Part shown: positions 6,668-14,417 of the stretch, piece by piece
Numbering within the stretch: the stretch's first letter is position 1
Layout: each line of letters opens with the position of its first letter
Assembly: GCA_035325905.1 (NCBI GenBank)
Contig: DAOKYY010000077.1
Span: 1 to 18,716, forward strand
Direction: 5' to 3'
Source: DYGX01 sp035325905
GTDB taxonomy: Bacteria; Chloroflexota; Anaerolineae; Aggregatilineales; Aggregatilineaceae
Length of the DNA stretch: 18,716 bases
Translations under genes and position numbers: made by a program
Notes under the pieces: model-generated
What the model was told of the DNA's origin: nothing
Databases searched by the model: none
Seen by the model: the letters and a program-made list of their open reading frames with translations, nothing else

Positions 6668-6744
6668 TGGAAGACTCCCTTTCTCCATTGACGGTACGGT
6701 CGAGTCTGGCGGCGTGCGGCGGATCAGCGCGCCCGCCATCTAGG

Positions 6745-6769
6745 ATTATGACGTAATGTGTGGCATAAT
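6745..6769. promoter_or_regulatory. Divergent -10-like dyad between the SIMPL and phosphoesterase genes
   Basis: ATTATG (6745-6750) and CATAAT (6764-6769) are exact inverted copies 13 bases apart. Read on its own strand each is CATAAT, 5 of 6 to the TATAAT -10 box, one pointing to each flanking gene. No convincing -35 box stands at 16-18 bases from either. They could be overlapping divergent promoters or a single operator; the call rests on symmetry and position. Confidence 0.35.
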
Positions 6770-6817
6770 GGTTCCCCTTGTGCCTCAATCCGCCGAGTCG
6801 ATAGGACAAATATCCCA

Positions 6818-7705
6818 ATGCCCCGCCTTGCCATCCTCGCCGACGTTCACGGCAACCTGCCCGCGCTCGAAGCGGTCCAGGCCGATCTCGCGCGCCTCGC
6901 GCCGGATGCGGTGATCGTCGCTGGGGACGTGATCAATCGCGGGCCGCAGAGCGCCGAGTGCTTGCAGGCGGTGCGCGCGACCGGCTGGACGGTGTTGTTT
7001 GGCAACCATGAGGACTATATCCTCAAGCTGGCGGATGGCTCGTTGCCGGCGCCGGATGACGACGAAGACTGGTGGCTGCCGGCCAGGCGCGTCGCGGACG
7101 AGCTGAGCGCCGAGGAGCTGGCCTATCTCGCCGCGCTGCCGCGCCAGCACGTCGTCGCGCTGCCCGGCCTGCCCGCGATCCGCGTGCTGCACGGCAGCCT
7201 GCGCGCGCTCAACGACGGGATCGGCTTCTGGATGACCGACGCCGACCTGCGGGACGCGGTCGGCGCGGCGCCGGAGACGATCGTGGTTGGCGCGCACACG
7301 CATCGCCCGTACAGCCGCTATATCGACGGCCACTGGGCGCTCAACTGCGGCGCGGTCGGCTTTCCGTTCAACGGCGACCCGGCGGCGCAGTATCTCGTGC
7401 TGGAGTCCGAGAACGGCGCGTGGGCGGCGGATTTCCGCGCCATGCCGTACGATCGGACGCCGGTCTTCGCGGCGTGGGAGCGCACCGGCATTCTACGGCG
7501 CAGCGTGATCGCGCGCGTCTTCCGCCTGGAGATCGAGACCGCCTCGCCGCACCTGAACCGTTACGACCGCTTCTGCGAAGAACGCGGGCTTCCGCCGGGC
7601 GACCCGGCCAGCTTCGAGCATTACCTCGCGCAGAGCGCGCGCTCCGCGCCGCGACAGGCTCCCGGCCACCAGCCGCCCGCGCATCCCGCCGCCGATCAGC
7701 GTTGA
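6818..7705 (+). CDS. Calcineurin-like metallophosphoesterase
   Basis: This 295-aa cytosolic protein has all the binuclear metal motifs of the YfcE/MJ0936-like class: D9-x-H11 in LADVHGN, GD37 followed by NRG, G-N63-H64-E, H125 in LHGS, and G-x-H160-x-H162 in GAHTHRP. The C-terminal part (about 190-270) resembles the extension in bacterial paralogs annotated as phosphodiesterases. The last 25 residues are Pro/Ala-rich and disordered-looking. Hydrolysis of a phosphoester or phosphodiester is expected, but the substrate cannot be named. The ATG at 6818 starts the domain correctly and has AGGA about 11 bases upstream; the frame runs up to 6758 without support. The TrmB-like gene begins 25 bases downstream, so the two are likely cotranscribed. 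Confidence 0.92.
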   Translation: MPRLAILADVHGNLPALEAVQADLARLAPDAVIVAGDVINRGPQSAECLQAVRATGWTVLFGNHEDYILKLADGSLPAPDDDEDWWLPARRVADELSAEELAYLAALPRQHVVALPGLPAIRVLHGSLRALNDGIGFWMTDADLRDAVGAAPETIVVGAHTHRPYSRYIDGHWALNCGAVGFPFNGDPAAQYLVLESENGAWAADFRAMPYDRTPVFAAWERTGILRRSVIARVFRLEIETASPHLNRYDRFCEERGLPPGDPASFEHYLAQSARSAPRQAPGHQPPAHPAADQR

Positions 7706-7730
7706 TGTGCCGCTGAGCGATCGCCGAGCC

Positions 7731-8423
7731 ATGCCCCGCCTCAAGCTGCAACGCTTTCGCGCCACAGAGCCGCGCCCGGAAGCGCTGGCGCGCTACGTGC
7801 GCGTCTACGCCAGCGAAGACCTGTACCATCGGGGCGACACGCTCCCGCCGCTGACCGCGCGCGCGCTGTTTGGCCGCGACGCGCCGCTCACGCTCGATCT
7901 CGGCAGCGGGCGCGGCGAGTTCCTGGTCGAGCAGGCGGGCGCGCACCCCGACCGGCTGTTCGTGGGAATCGAGATTCACTGGAAATCGGTGTGGGACGCG
8001 GTCAACCGCGCTGAGACCGCCGGGCTGGATAATGTGCGCTTTGTGCGGGCGGACCTGCGGCGCATTCTCGTCAAGGTGCCGGATCGCTCGGTCGCCGAGG
8101 CATGGGTGCTCTTCCCGCCGCCGACGCTCGAAAAGAAGCGGCTGCGTAAGGATATTCTGCCCGAGCGGAATATCGCGCACCTGGGGCGGATATTAGCGGA
8201 CGGCGCGCGGCTGCGCTTCGTGACCGATCAGCCGGAGTACTTCGCCTGGAAGGTCGAGCTGATCCGCGCCAGCGGGGCGTTCGAGGATGCCGTGCTCTCA
8301 CGCGAGTTCGAGGGCGGTCTGACTCGCTTCCAGCAGTTCTGGGAAGAGCGCAGCATCGCCTCGCTACGCTACGAGGCCCTGCGCCTGCCGCGCCCGGACG
8401 GGGACGCTTCGTCGCCTGCGTAG
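7731..8423 (+). CDS. trmB: TrmB-like tRNA (guanine-N7)-methyltransferase with an atypical motif
   Basis: This 230-aa class I SAM-dependent methyltransferase is expected to methylate G46 of tRNA to m7G. The SAM-binding motif LDLGSGRGEFLVEQA is at about 55-69, FVGIEIHWKSVWDAV at 77-91 matches the TrmB second motif (VGIEI), and VRFVRADLR at 102-110 the third. The family signature FPDPWPKKRH is changed to FPPPTLEKKR (128-137), so the Asp and Trp of that motif are missing. The later T-x-F/Y-E block reads LTRFQQFWEERSI. Length agrees with E. coli TrmB at about 239 aa. The ATG at 7731 is chosen over the GTG at 7707, which would add eight residues; neither has a strong ribosome binding site. The 3' end overlaps the convergent ligase gene by 55 bases. 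Family membership is likely; the exact target is uncertain. Confidence 0.8.
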   Translation: MPRLKLQRFRATEPRPEALARYVRVYASEDLYHRGDTLPPLTARALFGRDAPLTLDLGSGRGEFLVEQAGAHPDRLFVGIEIHWKSVWDAVNRAETAGLDNVRFVRADLRRILVKVPDRSVAEAWVLFPPPTLEKKRLRKDILPERNIAHLGRILADGARLRFVTDQPEYFAWKVELIRASGAFEDAVLSREFEGGLTRFQQFWEERSIASLRYEALRLPRPDGDASSPA

Positions 8424-9853
8424 CTCTCCGGCTCAGCCGCTAGCCGTGCCGCCGCGACCATCAGCCCCAGAATGCTCCATTCAGCGGTCATCGTCGCGTG
8501 GAACTGATCGATCTTGAAGTAGAAGTGGTCGAAGAACCCGCCCGCCAGCACGCCGACCAGCGCCGCCGCCAGCCCCAGCCACACGTCCGGCAGGTCAGGA
8601 TGCGCGCGAATGCGCGCGTACCGTTGCGCGCTGTAGCCGAAGGCGCTGGCGAACACCAGCAAGTAGCCCGCCAGCCCGGCGATCCCGGCGCTTGACGCAA
8701 TCGTGAGATACGTGCTCGCCACACCCAGGTACTGGTCGATCTGCGGCGTGCCGGAGAAGCCGACGCCGATCAGCGGGTAGCGCGCGATCAGGTTCAGCGC
8801 GTCCTGATATTCTCCGAAGCGCATCTGCGTCTCGACATCCTCGCCCCGGATGCCCGCCTCAAACTTCTCGACATACCGCTGCGTGAAGGGCATGAACAGC
8901 ATCAGCACGCCGGCCAGCGCCATCACCGCCAGCAGCTTGCGATAGCGCAGCGCCGCGATGAACACGAACGCCATCCCCAGCGCCAGCACCGACCCGCGCG
9001 AATCCGTCAGGAACAGCGCCAGCCCGACGATGCCCAGCAGCGCGATCGCGGCGCGGCGGTCGAGAACGGGGCGACGCGCGAAGACCTGCGGCGCGGCCAG
9101 CGCGCCGATCATCACCAGGAAGCCGCCGAACGCGTTGGGATCGACCCACGTGCCGATCGCGCGCTCGTTGAGCAGCTCCGCCGAGGTCTCGCGGTAGCGG
9201 ATCACGCCGCCGACCGGGTAGCCGAGCCGCCCCAGCCGGTTGAGGATGGCTTCGGCGGTCAGGTCTGGCAGCAGCCAGAGCGCGATCCCGACCAGCGCCG
9301 CCAGCCCGCCAAGCAGAATCAGCACGGCAACGGCGCGGCGCAGCGCGCCCGCGTCGCGCATCACGTCGATCAGCACCGGGATTAGCAGCAGGCTGAGCAC
9401 CATTTCAAGCACGTTGCGCAGCACGCGGGCCGTCAGCGGGGCGTGGCGCAGGCCCATGAGGAAGGCGAACAGCATGATCCCGACGAAGGCCAGCACGACC
9501 GGGGTCAGCGGTGTGCTACGCAAGAGGCGGCGCTGCCCAGACATCCACTGCAAGGCGTACACCAGCAGAAACGCGCCGAGCGCGCCATCCAGCAGGGTCG
9601 GCGTCAGGCCGACGCTGAACGGGAAGTTGGCGAAGGGCAGCAGCGCGATCACGGCGAACATGGCGTACAGCGCGGCGTGCAGGCTGCTCAGCACATACAG
9701 CCCGGCGGCCAGGCCGACCAGCGCGCCGAACGCCATCACCGGCCCGGCCACCACGATCAGCAGCCCGAACAGCGCGCCCAGCGCGCCGATCGCCGCGCCG
9801 GTAAGCAGCGCCAATGCCCGGCGGTCAGGAGAGGTGAACACGGCGTGATGCAT
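8369..9853 (-). CDS. O-antigen ligase/polymerase-like (Wzy_C) membrane protein
   Basis: This 494-aa polytopic protein has about twelve transmembrane segments. The Wzy_C-type core runs from about 230 to 400: ERAIGTWVDPNAFGGFLVM, the FLTDSRGSVLALGMAFVF segment with the conserved SRG (285-287), RFGEYQDALNLIARYPLIGVGFSG in the large external loop (345-368), and a following TYLTIASSAGIAGLAGYLL helix. Proteins of this type join or polymerise lipid-linked glycans on the outer face of the membrane. The His usually found in the HN-x-YL part of WaaL ligases is absent here (AST-YL), so polymerase or an unknown transfer is possible. The ATG at 9853 lies 11 bases past the YfhO-family stop. The reading frame upstream of it to 10747 only shadows that gene. 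It is the last gene of the four-gene operon. Confidence 0.85.
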   Translation of the reverse strand: MHHAVFTSPDRRALALLTGAAIGALGALFGLLIVVAGPVMAFGALVGLAAGLYVLSSLHAALYAMFAVIALLPFANFPFSVGLTPTLLDGALGAFLLVYALQWMSGQRRLLRSTPLTPVVLAFVGIMLFAFLMGLRHAPLTARVLRNVLEMVLSLLLIPVLIDVMRDAGALRRAVAVLILLGGLAALVGIALWLLPDLTAEAILNRLGRLGYPVGGVIRYRETSAELLNERAIGTWVDPNAFGGFLVMIGALAAPQVFARRPVLDRRAAIALLGIVGLALFLTDSRGSVLALGMAFVFIAALRYRKLLAVMALAGVLMLFMPFTQRYVEKFEAGIRGEDVETQMRFGEYQDALNLIARYPLIGVGFSGTPQIDQYLGVASTYLTIASSAGIAGLAGYLLVFASAFGYSAQRYARIRAHPDLPDVWLGLAAALVGVLAGGFFDHFYFKIDQFHATMTAEWSILGLMVAAARLAAEPESYAGDEASPSGRGRRRAS

Positions 9854-9864
9854 ACCTGATACCC

Positions 9865-12165
9865 TTATCCTCGTCGCGCTCGTCGTGCCCGCCGCGCTAC
9901 GCCAACGCCGCCGACCAGCAGCGCCAGCGTCGCGACGCTGAGCAGCGCGCCCACAGTGAATGTCGCCGGGCGATAGGTCAGCGTGACGGTGTGCGTCCCG
10001 GCGTCTGGCAGGGCGACCGCGCTCAGCCCGCCGTAGGCGCGCAGCATTGGCGCGCGCTCCCCGTCGATGGCTGCCTGCCAGCCGGGGTAGGCGGGCAGGG
10101 CGAGCGTCAGGATCGCGGGCGCGGGCGTTTCTACGTCGATGACGATGTGCTCCGGCGCGAACCTCGTCACGGTCGCAACGCCAAATGTGGCGGGCGGATC
10201 GGCGGGCAAGTCGCTCCCGGTAGCGTGCGCCAGCAGCGCGGTCGAGCGGATGAATTCCAGGCTCGTCGCCGGATCGGCCAGCCGCGCGTAGATTGCGTCC
10301 TCGTCCGGCACGACCTCGGCGCGGTAGACAAGCTGCGCGAACGGGCGCGGGTCCGCCAGCCGGTGGATGTTGAACGGGCCAAGCGCGTCCTGCGCGACGC
10401 CAACAATCGCGCTCGGCGCCATGAGCTGCTCCCAGTCGGTCAGCACGGTCTGGACCGCCAGCAACTCCCAGGCGCGGTCGTCGGGCAGGGCCAGCACGCG
10501 CTCGACGCCTTCCAGGCGCAGCGGGCTGATGGTGCGAATGTCCGGCACGTGATAGAGCGTGCCGTAATTTTCGAAGACGCCGCGCAATCCGTCCACGCGC
10601 GCGCCCGGCGCGAGATCGGCGCGGATGCCGGCCAGATACGCCGGTTTCGCCAGCCGGTCGCTGGCGCGGACCGGCTCGTAATTCGGGCCGCCGCGCGTCA
10701 CGCTGAACAGGTCCACCCAGACCAACGCGACCAGCAGCAGCGCCCACGCGCCGCGCAGCCGCCCGGCCAGCAGGCGTGGCAGCAGCAGTGCGCTGAGGGC
10801 CGCGACTGCGGTCGCGAAGACCGCCGCATTACCCGCCGTTTCATAGCGCGCGCGGTCCATCCCCATCCACAGCGTGAGCCACAGCCCCGCCGCGATCGCG
10901 GTGAAGGCGCTCAGCGTCCACAGCGTCCGCGCCAGGCGGCGCGCCGCGCGCGGATCGGCGGGCAGCGCGATCAGGGACGCCGCGCCCAGCCCGGCCAGGA
11001 CGGCGGCGCATTGCGCGACGAGGTAGGCGGCGCGCTCCTGCCCGCGAAACCAGCTGACGCCGGGGCCGAGCAGGTACAGCGCGTCGAAGATCGCCGTGCC
11101 CGCGCCGAAGCTCCACACCAGCGCCGCCAGCCCTGCCAGCGCGAAAAAGGCGCTGTGCGCCGCGCGCCGCCAGATCGCGACGCCTGCCAGCGCCAGCCCC
11201 GCGATCCCGACGTACAGCGGCGACCATTGCGACACCACGCCAGGAAACAGAACCTGAAGCAGGTCGCGCGGCGGGAAGCCGTGCGCCTTCTCGGCGTAAG
11301 GCAGGGCGCTGCGCGAGGTGTGGCGCAGGTATTCCAGCCCTGGCAGTAGCTGGACCGCCGCCAGCCCGCCTGCCACGACGCCGATCAGCGCGGCGGACAG
11401 GATAAATTGCGGCAGCCACGCGCGCCAGCGTCGCGCACCGGCCAGCCACAGCCGGTAGCCGAGAAACGCCAGCGACAGGTACAGCGCAAACAGCGCGGTC
11501 TGCGGGTGCCCGGCCAGCAGCGCAAGGCCGAGCGCGACCCCGGCCAGCGCCAGGCACAGCGCGCCGGGGCGCGGGCCGCGCGTCGCCTCGAAGATCGCCA
11601 GCAGCGCCAGCGGCAGCCAGACTCCCGCTTCCAGCACGGCCAGTTGCAGCGGCGGATAGCCTGCCAGATAGCCGCCATACGCGTAGGTCAGCGCCGCGAC
11701 CAGCCCGCCTATCATCGACGCCCGCCGGGGCGCGCCGCTGGCGGCGGTCAGGCGGCGCACGAAGGCATACATCAGCAGCGAGGCGAGCAGGACGTGCAGC
11801 GCCATCTCGGTTTGCAGCGCGGCGTATAGCTCGCCGGGCGCGGTGCGATCCAGCGCGTTGACCAGCGCGACGGTCAGCAGCCGGGGCGGGTAGAACACCG
11901 CCGACTGCGTGTCCGCCAGAAAGGGATGTCCCGCGTAGTTGTACGGGTTCCACAGCGGGACTTCGCCCGCGCCCAGCCGCTCGACCTGGTAGCTGAAGAA
12001 CGCGACGAACTGGCCGGAGAAATCACCCTCGCGCAATGACAGCACGTCGGCGTCGCTCGGCGTGAACAGCCGCCAGAAATACAGCGCCCACAGCGCGATC
12101 AGCGCCAGCCCTGCCAGCGCGTCCGGCAGCCAGCGCGGGCGCGAGGTGTCCGGGTGAGCGGTCAT
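9865..12165 (-). CDS. YfhO-family polytopic membrane protein (putative lipid-linked sugar transferase)
   Basis: This 766-aa protein matches YfhO-type proteins. The first outer loop reads REGDFSGQFVAFF (45-57), then PLWNPYNYAGHPFLADTQSAVFYPPRLL (70-97), with the typical G-D, W-N-P and F-Y-P elements. About eleven to twelve transmembrane segments follow, then an extracytoplasmic domain, then a tail with LPAYPGWQAAIDGE, GTHTVTLTYRP and a last transmembrane helix near the C-terminus. YfhO of Gram-positives is required for glycosylation of lipoteichoic acid and is regarded as a GT-C enzyme; transfer from a polyprenyl-phosphate sugar is likely here, with donor and acceptor unknown. Its ATG overlaps the stop of the preceding gene by 4 bases (ATGA), with GAGGGG just upstream. 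The C-terminus is Arg-rich (RRARRARRG), as expected for a cytosolic end. Confidence 0.88.
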   Translation of the reverse strand: MTAHPDTSRPRWLPDALAGLALIALWALYFWRLFTPSDADVLSLREGDFSGQFVAFFSYQVERLGAGEVPLWNPYNYAGHPFLADTQSAVFYPPRLLTVALVNALDRTAPGELYAALQTEMALHVLLASLLMYAFVRRLTAASGAPRRASMIGGLVAALTYAYGGYLAGYPPLQLAVLEAGVWLPLALLAIFEATRGPRPGALCLALAGVALGLALLAGHPQTALFALYLSLAFLGYRLWLAGARRWRAWLPQFILSAALIGVVAGGLAAVQLLPGLEYLRHTSRSALPYAEKAHGFPPRDLLQVLFPGVVSQWSPLYVGIAGLALAGVAIWRRAAHSAFFALAGLAALVWSFGAGTAIFDALYLLGPGVSWFRGQERAAYLVAQCAAVLAGLGAASLIALPADPRAARRLARTLWTLSAFTAIAAGLWLTLWMGMDRARYETAGNAAVFATAVAALSALLLPRLLAGRLRGAWALLLVALVWVDLFSVTRGGPNYEPVRASDRLAKPAYLAGIRADLAPGARVDGLRGVFENYGTLYHVPDIRTISPLRLEGVERVLALPDDRAWELLAVQTVLTDWEQLMAPSAIVGVAQDALGPFNIHRLADPRPFAQLVYRAEVVPDEDAIYARLADPATSLEFIRSTALLAHATGSDLPADPPATFGVATVTRFAPEHIVIDVETPAPAILTLALPAYPGWQAAIDGERAPMLRAYGGLSAVALPDAGTHTVTLTYRPATFTVGALLSVATLALLVGGVGVARRARRARRG

Positions 12166-14417
12166 GGCCCCTCGACGGTCACGGTCTGCGGCAGGATTAC
12201 CGCACCGGGGAGCGTAGCGCGTTCGGTCTCAACCGGCAACCGCGTGAAATCGGCCCGGCGATAGAAGCCCACGGCGAGCGCGTACTCGCCGGGCGGCAGA
12301 TCGGCCGGCAGCGCGACGGCGTGCGGATCGACAAACGTGTGCCCCACGATCCAGGCCGAAGTCGGCCAGCGCCCGCCGAGCGGCTCGTCGTCGCCCTGGG
12401 CCAGCGGTTGATCGGGCCGCGCCGGGTCGATCAGGTGCACCAGCGCGGTGAAGTCTTCGCCGATGGGCGACAGGGCTTCCCACTCCAAATCGACCGCCAG
12501 CGTGTCGCTTGCCCGCGTGCGGACCGGCTCGACCCGCGCCGCGTTGAGCCGCATCACGCCGCCGAAGACCGCGCCGGCCCGCTCCCCGCCGCGCAATCGC
12601 TCGCCTTTTCCGGCGACGCGGCCGGCGCGGACGATGACCGGATCGCGCGCTTCTCCCGCGCGTGTTTCCGGCGAAAACTCCTCGCCGGAGCCGAAGCGCC
12701 GCCAGCCGATCTTGATCGCGGGCCGGACCGGCGTTGCGGCGTCCCCGGCAATCGCGATCCGGTAACGGTCGGCGTAAATCCGGTCGAGCGCCCAGGTCGT
12801 GGTGCGCAACAGCCCGCGCCCCGGGTAGCTGTCCACTTTACCGATCTCCTGCAAGGCGCCCGCCGCGCCCGGTTCCGGCAGCCCGTAGACCTGCGCGTAG
12901 AAGCTCATATCCTCGGCGGTGTGCGCGGCCGGGCGCCAGTAGAGCGTCACGTCGAGCGCCTCGCCCGGCGCGACCGGGGCTTCGTCCACACGCACGCCGA
13001 GTAGCTCGATCGGGCCGAAACGCGCCTCGACCGGCACGCTATCGGCGGGAAGCTCCGCGACGGTGAACGGCGGGATGTACGCGGGACGGATCACGGCGAA
13101 GGGCAAGGCGATCGCGGCGGCAACCAGCGGCGCAACGGCGAGCGGCGTCCACCGCTCCCAGCGGCGCGGCAGCCAGCTTCCCAGCCCCAGCGCGGCCAGC
13201 GTCACGATCCCGCCCAGCGCCGGGAACATCAGCCGTCCCTGAGTCGCGGGCGTGCGGCGCGTCCAGTTGACCAGCGCGGCGAAGACGATCAGCGCGTGCA
13301 GCGCCAGCAACAAAAGCGGCAGCCAGTCGCGTGCAGCGCGCCGCTCGCGGACTGCGCGCGCCGTGTTGATCAGCAGCCCGGCCAGCGCGATCAGGCTCAG
13401 CAGATCGCCGTACCAGAACAGGGCGTCGGGCGCGCTGAGGTTGAGCGTCCCGAACACGCCCCAGGTCGAGCGCCGGAACCCCTCGAACTCACCCGCCAGC
13501 TCGTTCCACGTTGGCGCGTGCGGGCGCGGACCGATAATCTCGATCATGCGGCTCAGCCCGAACAGATCGCCGTAGAGCGCCGCGTTGCGCGCGTACCACC
13601 AGCCCGCGATCAGCGCCCAGGCGACGAGCACGATCAGCAACGCCCGCGCCCAGTTTGTCCAGGGGCGGCGCTCGCGGCGCAGCACGAGCGCGACCACAAT
13701 CGCGGCCACCGGGTAGAGCGCCAGCCCGCTCAATTTCGACAGGGACGCCAGCGCCAGCAGCGCGGCCAGCGCGACGATCCGGCGCGTGGTCAGCCCGGCG
13801 CGCCAGATGTGCAGCGCCAGGGCCAGCGCCAGCGCGCTGAGCAGGTTGACCAAATTGTCGTTGTTGGCCGAGGCCGAGATGAACAGGAACATCGGGTTGA
13901 AGGCGGCCAACAGCAGCGCGGTCACGTGCAGCGCCGGGCGGCCCGGCAGCGCTTGCCGCACAATAGCGTAGATCGCGGCCAGCGTGCCCAGGCTGAGCGC
14001 GATGCTGAAAAAGCGCACGAGGTGGACCGCCAGCGCGGTCCCGCGCCAGGGGAAGGCTTCGGCGTCCCAATCGTGCAGCACGGTCACGTGGTTGTCGGTC
14101 GCCGCGCCGATCCCGATCTTCGCGTGCGGATTGCGCTCCAGCCGCGCAGCCAGATCGCCCCGGTCAACCGGCAGGACGAGCGCCGCGCTTAGCAGGTAAT
14201 AGAGCGGCGGCTGGCTGCCTTCCTGCTCCCAGGGGCCGATATGATCGGGGTCCTGCACCGGCAGGCGGCCGGTGCGCGCGATATGATCGATCAGCGGAAA
14301 ATGGTAGACCTCGTCCGGCGGCTCGAAGATCGGCGTCACGGCGCTGTAGACCGTCGCCAGCGCGGCGTAAGCGGCCAGCAGCGCGATCAGCCAGCGCGGG
14401 ACGCGACGCGCGCTCAT
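12162..14417 (-). CDS. GT-C family (GT39/ArnT-like) glycosyltransferase, paralog 2, with beta-rich tail
   Basis: This 751-aa membrane protein has an N-terminal GT-C core. TM1 is at about 9-27, then the outer-loop motif TPIFEPPDEVYHFPL with acidic D35-E36, LPVQDP, GPWEQEGSQPPLYYLL (61-76), HLVRFFSIALSLGTL and AAFNPMFLFISASANNDNL (171-189), followed by further helices to about 445. The rest (about 450-751) is extracytoplasmic and beta-rich. It holds two module-like repeats, about 468-575 (GEALDVTLYWRPA) and 622-730 (DTLAVDLEWEALSPIGEDFTALVHLID, then PPGEYALAVGFYR). It probably transfers sugar from a polyprenyl-phosphate donor. The start is taken at the ATG at 14417, giving a 4-base ATGA overlap like that at the next junction; an in-frame start at 14441 is possible. 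It is closely related to the gene before it. The substrate is unknown. Confidence 0.85.
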   Translation of the reverse strand: MSARRVPRWLIALLAAYAALATVYSAVTPIFEPPDEVYHFPLIDHIARTGRLPVQDPDHIGPWEQEGSQPPLYYLLSAALVLPVDRGDLAARLERNPHAKIGIGAATDNHVTVLHDWDAEAFPWRGTALAVHLVRFFSIALSLGTLAAIYAIVRQALPGRPALHVTALLLAAFNPMFLFISASANNDNLVNLLSALALALALHIWRAGLTTRRIVALAALLALASLSKLSGLALYPVAAIVVALVLRRERRPWTNWARALLIVLVAWALIAGWWYARNAALYGDLFGLSRMIEIIGPRPHAPTWNELAGEFEGFRRSTWGVFGTLNLSAPDALFWYGDLLSLIALAGLLINTARAVRERRAARDWLPLLLLALHALIVFAALVNWTRRTPATQGRLMFPALGGIVTLAALGLGSWLPRRWERWTPLAVAPLVAAAIALPFAVIRPAYIPPFTVAELPADSVPVEARFGPIELLGVRVDEAPVAPGEALDVTLYWRPAAHTAEDMSFYAQVYGLPEPGAAGALQEIGKVDSYPGRGLLRTTTWALDRIYADRYRIAIAGDAATPVRPAIKIGWRRFGSGEEFSPETRAGEARDPVIVRAGRVAGKGERLRGGERAGAVFGGVMRLNAARVEPVRTRASDTLAVDLEWEALSPIGEDFTALVHLIDPARPDQPLAQGDDEPLGGRWPTSAWIVGHTFVDPHAVALPADLPPGEYALAVGFYRRADFTRLPVETERATLPGAVILPQTVTVEGP

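Noticed and set aside
9854..10747. Upstream 298-codon extension of the ligase reading frame
   Set aside because: It overlaps the YfhO-family gene in another frame and is Arg/Ala-rich without motifs. The real protein starts at the ATG at 9853, just after the YfhO-family stop.
9991..11349. 452-codon plus-strand frame antisense to the YfhO-family gene
   Set aside because: Its composition (Arg, Gln, Ala, Gly) is what the reverse complement of Leu/Ala-rich membrane codons gives; no domain is visible.
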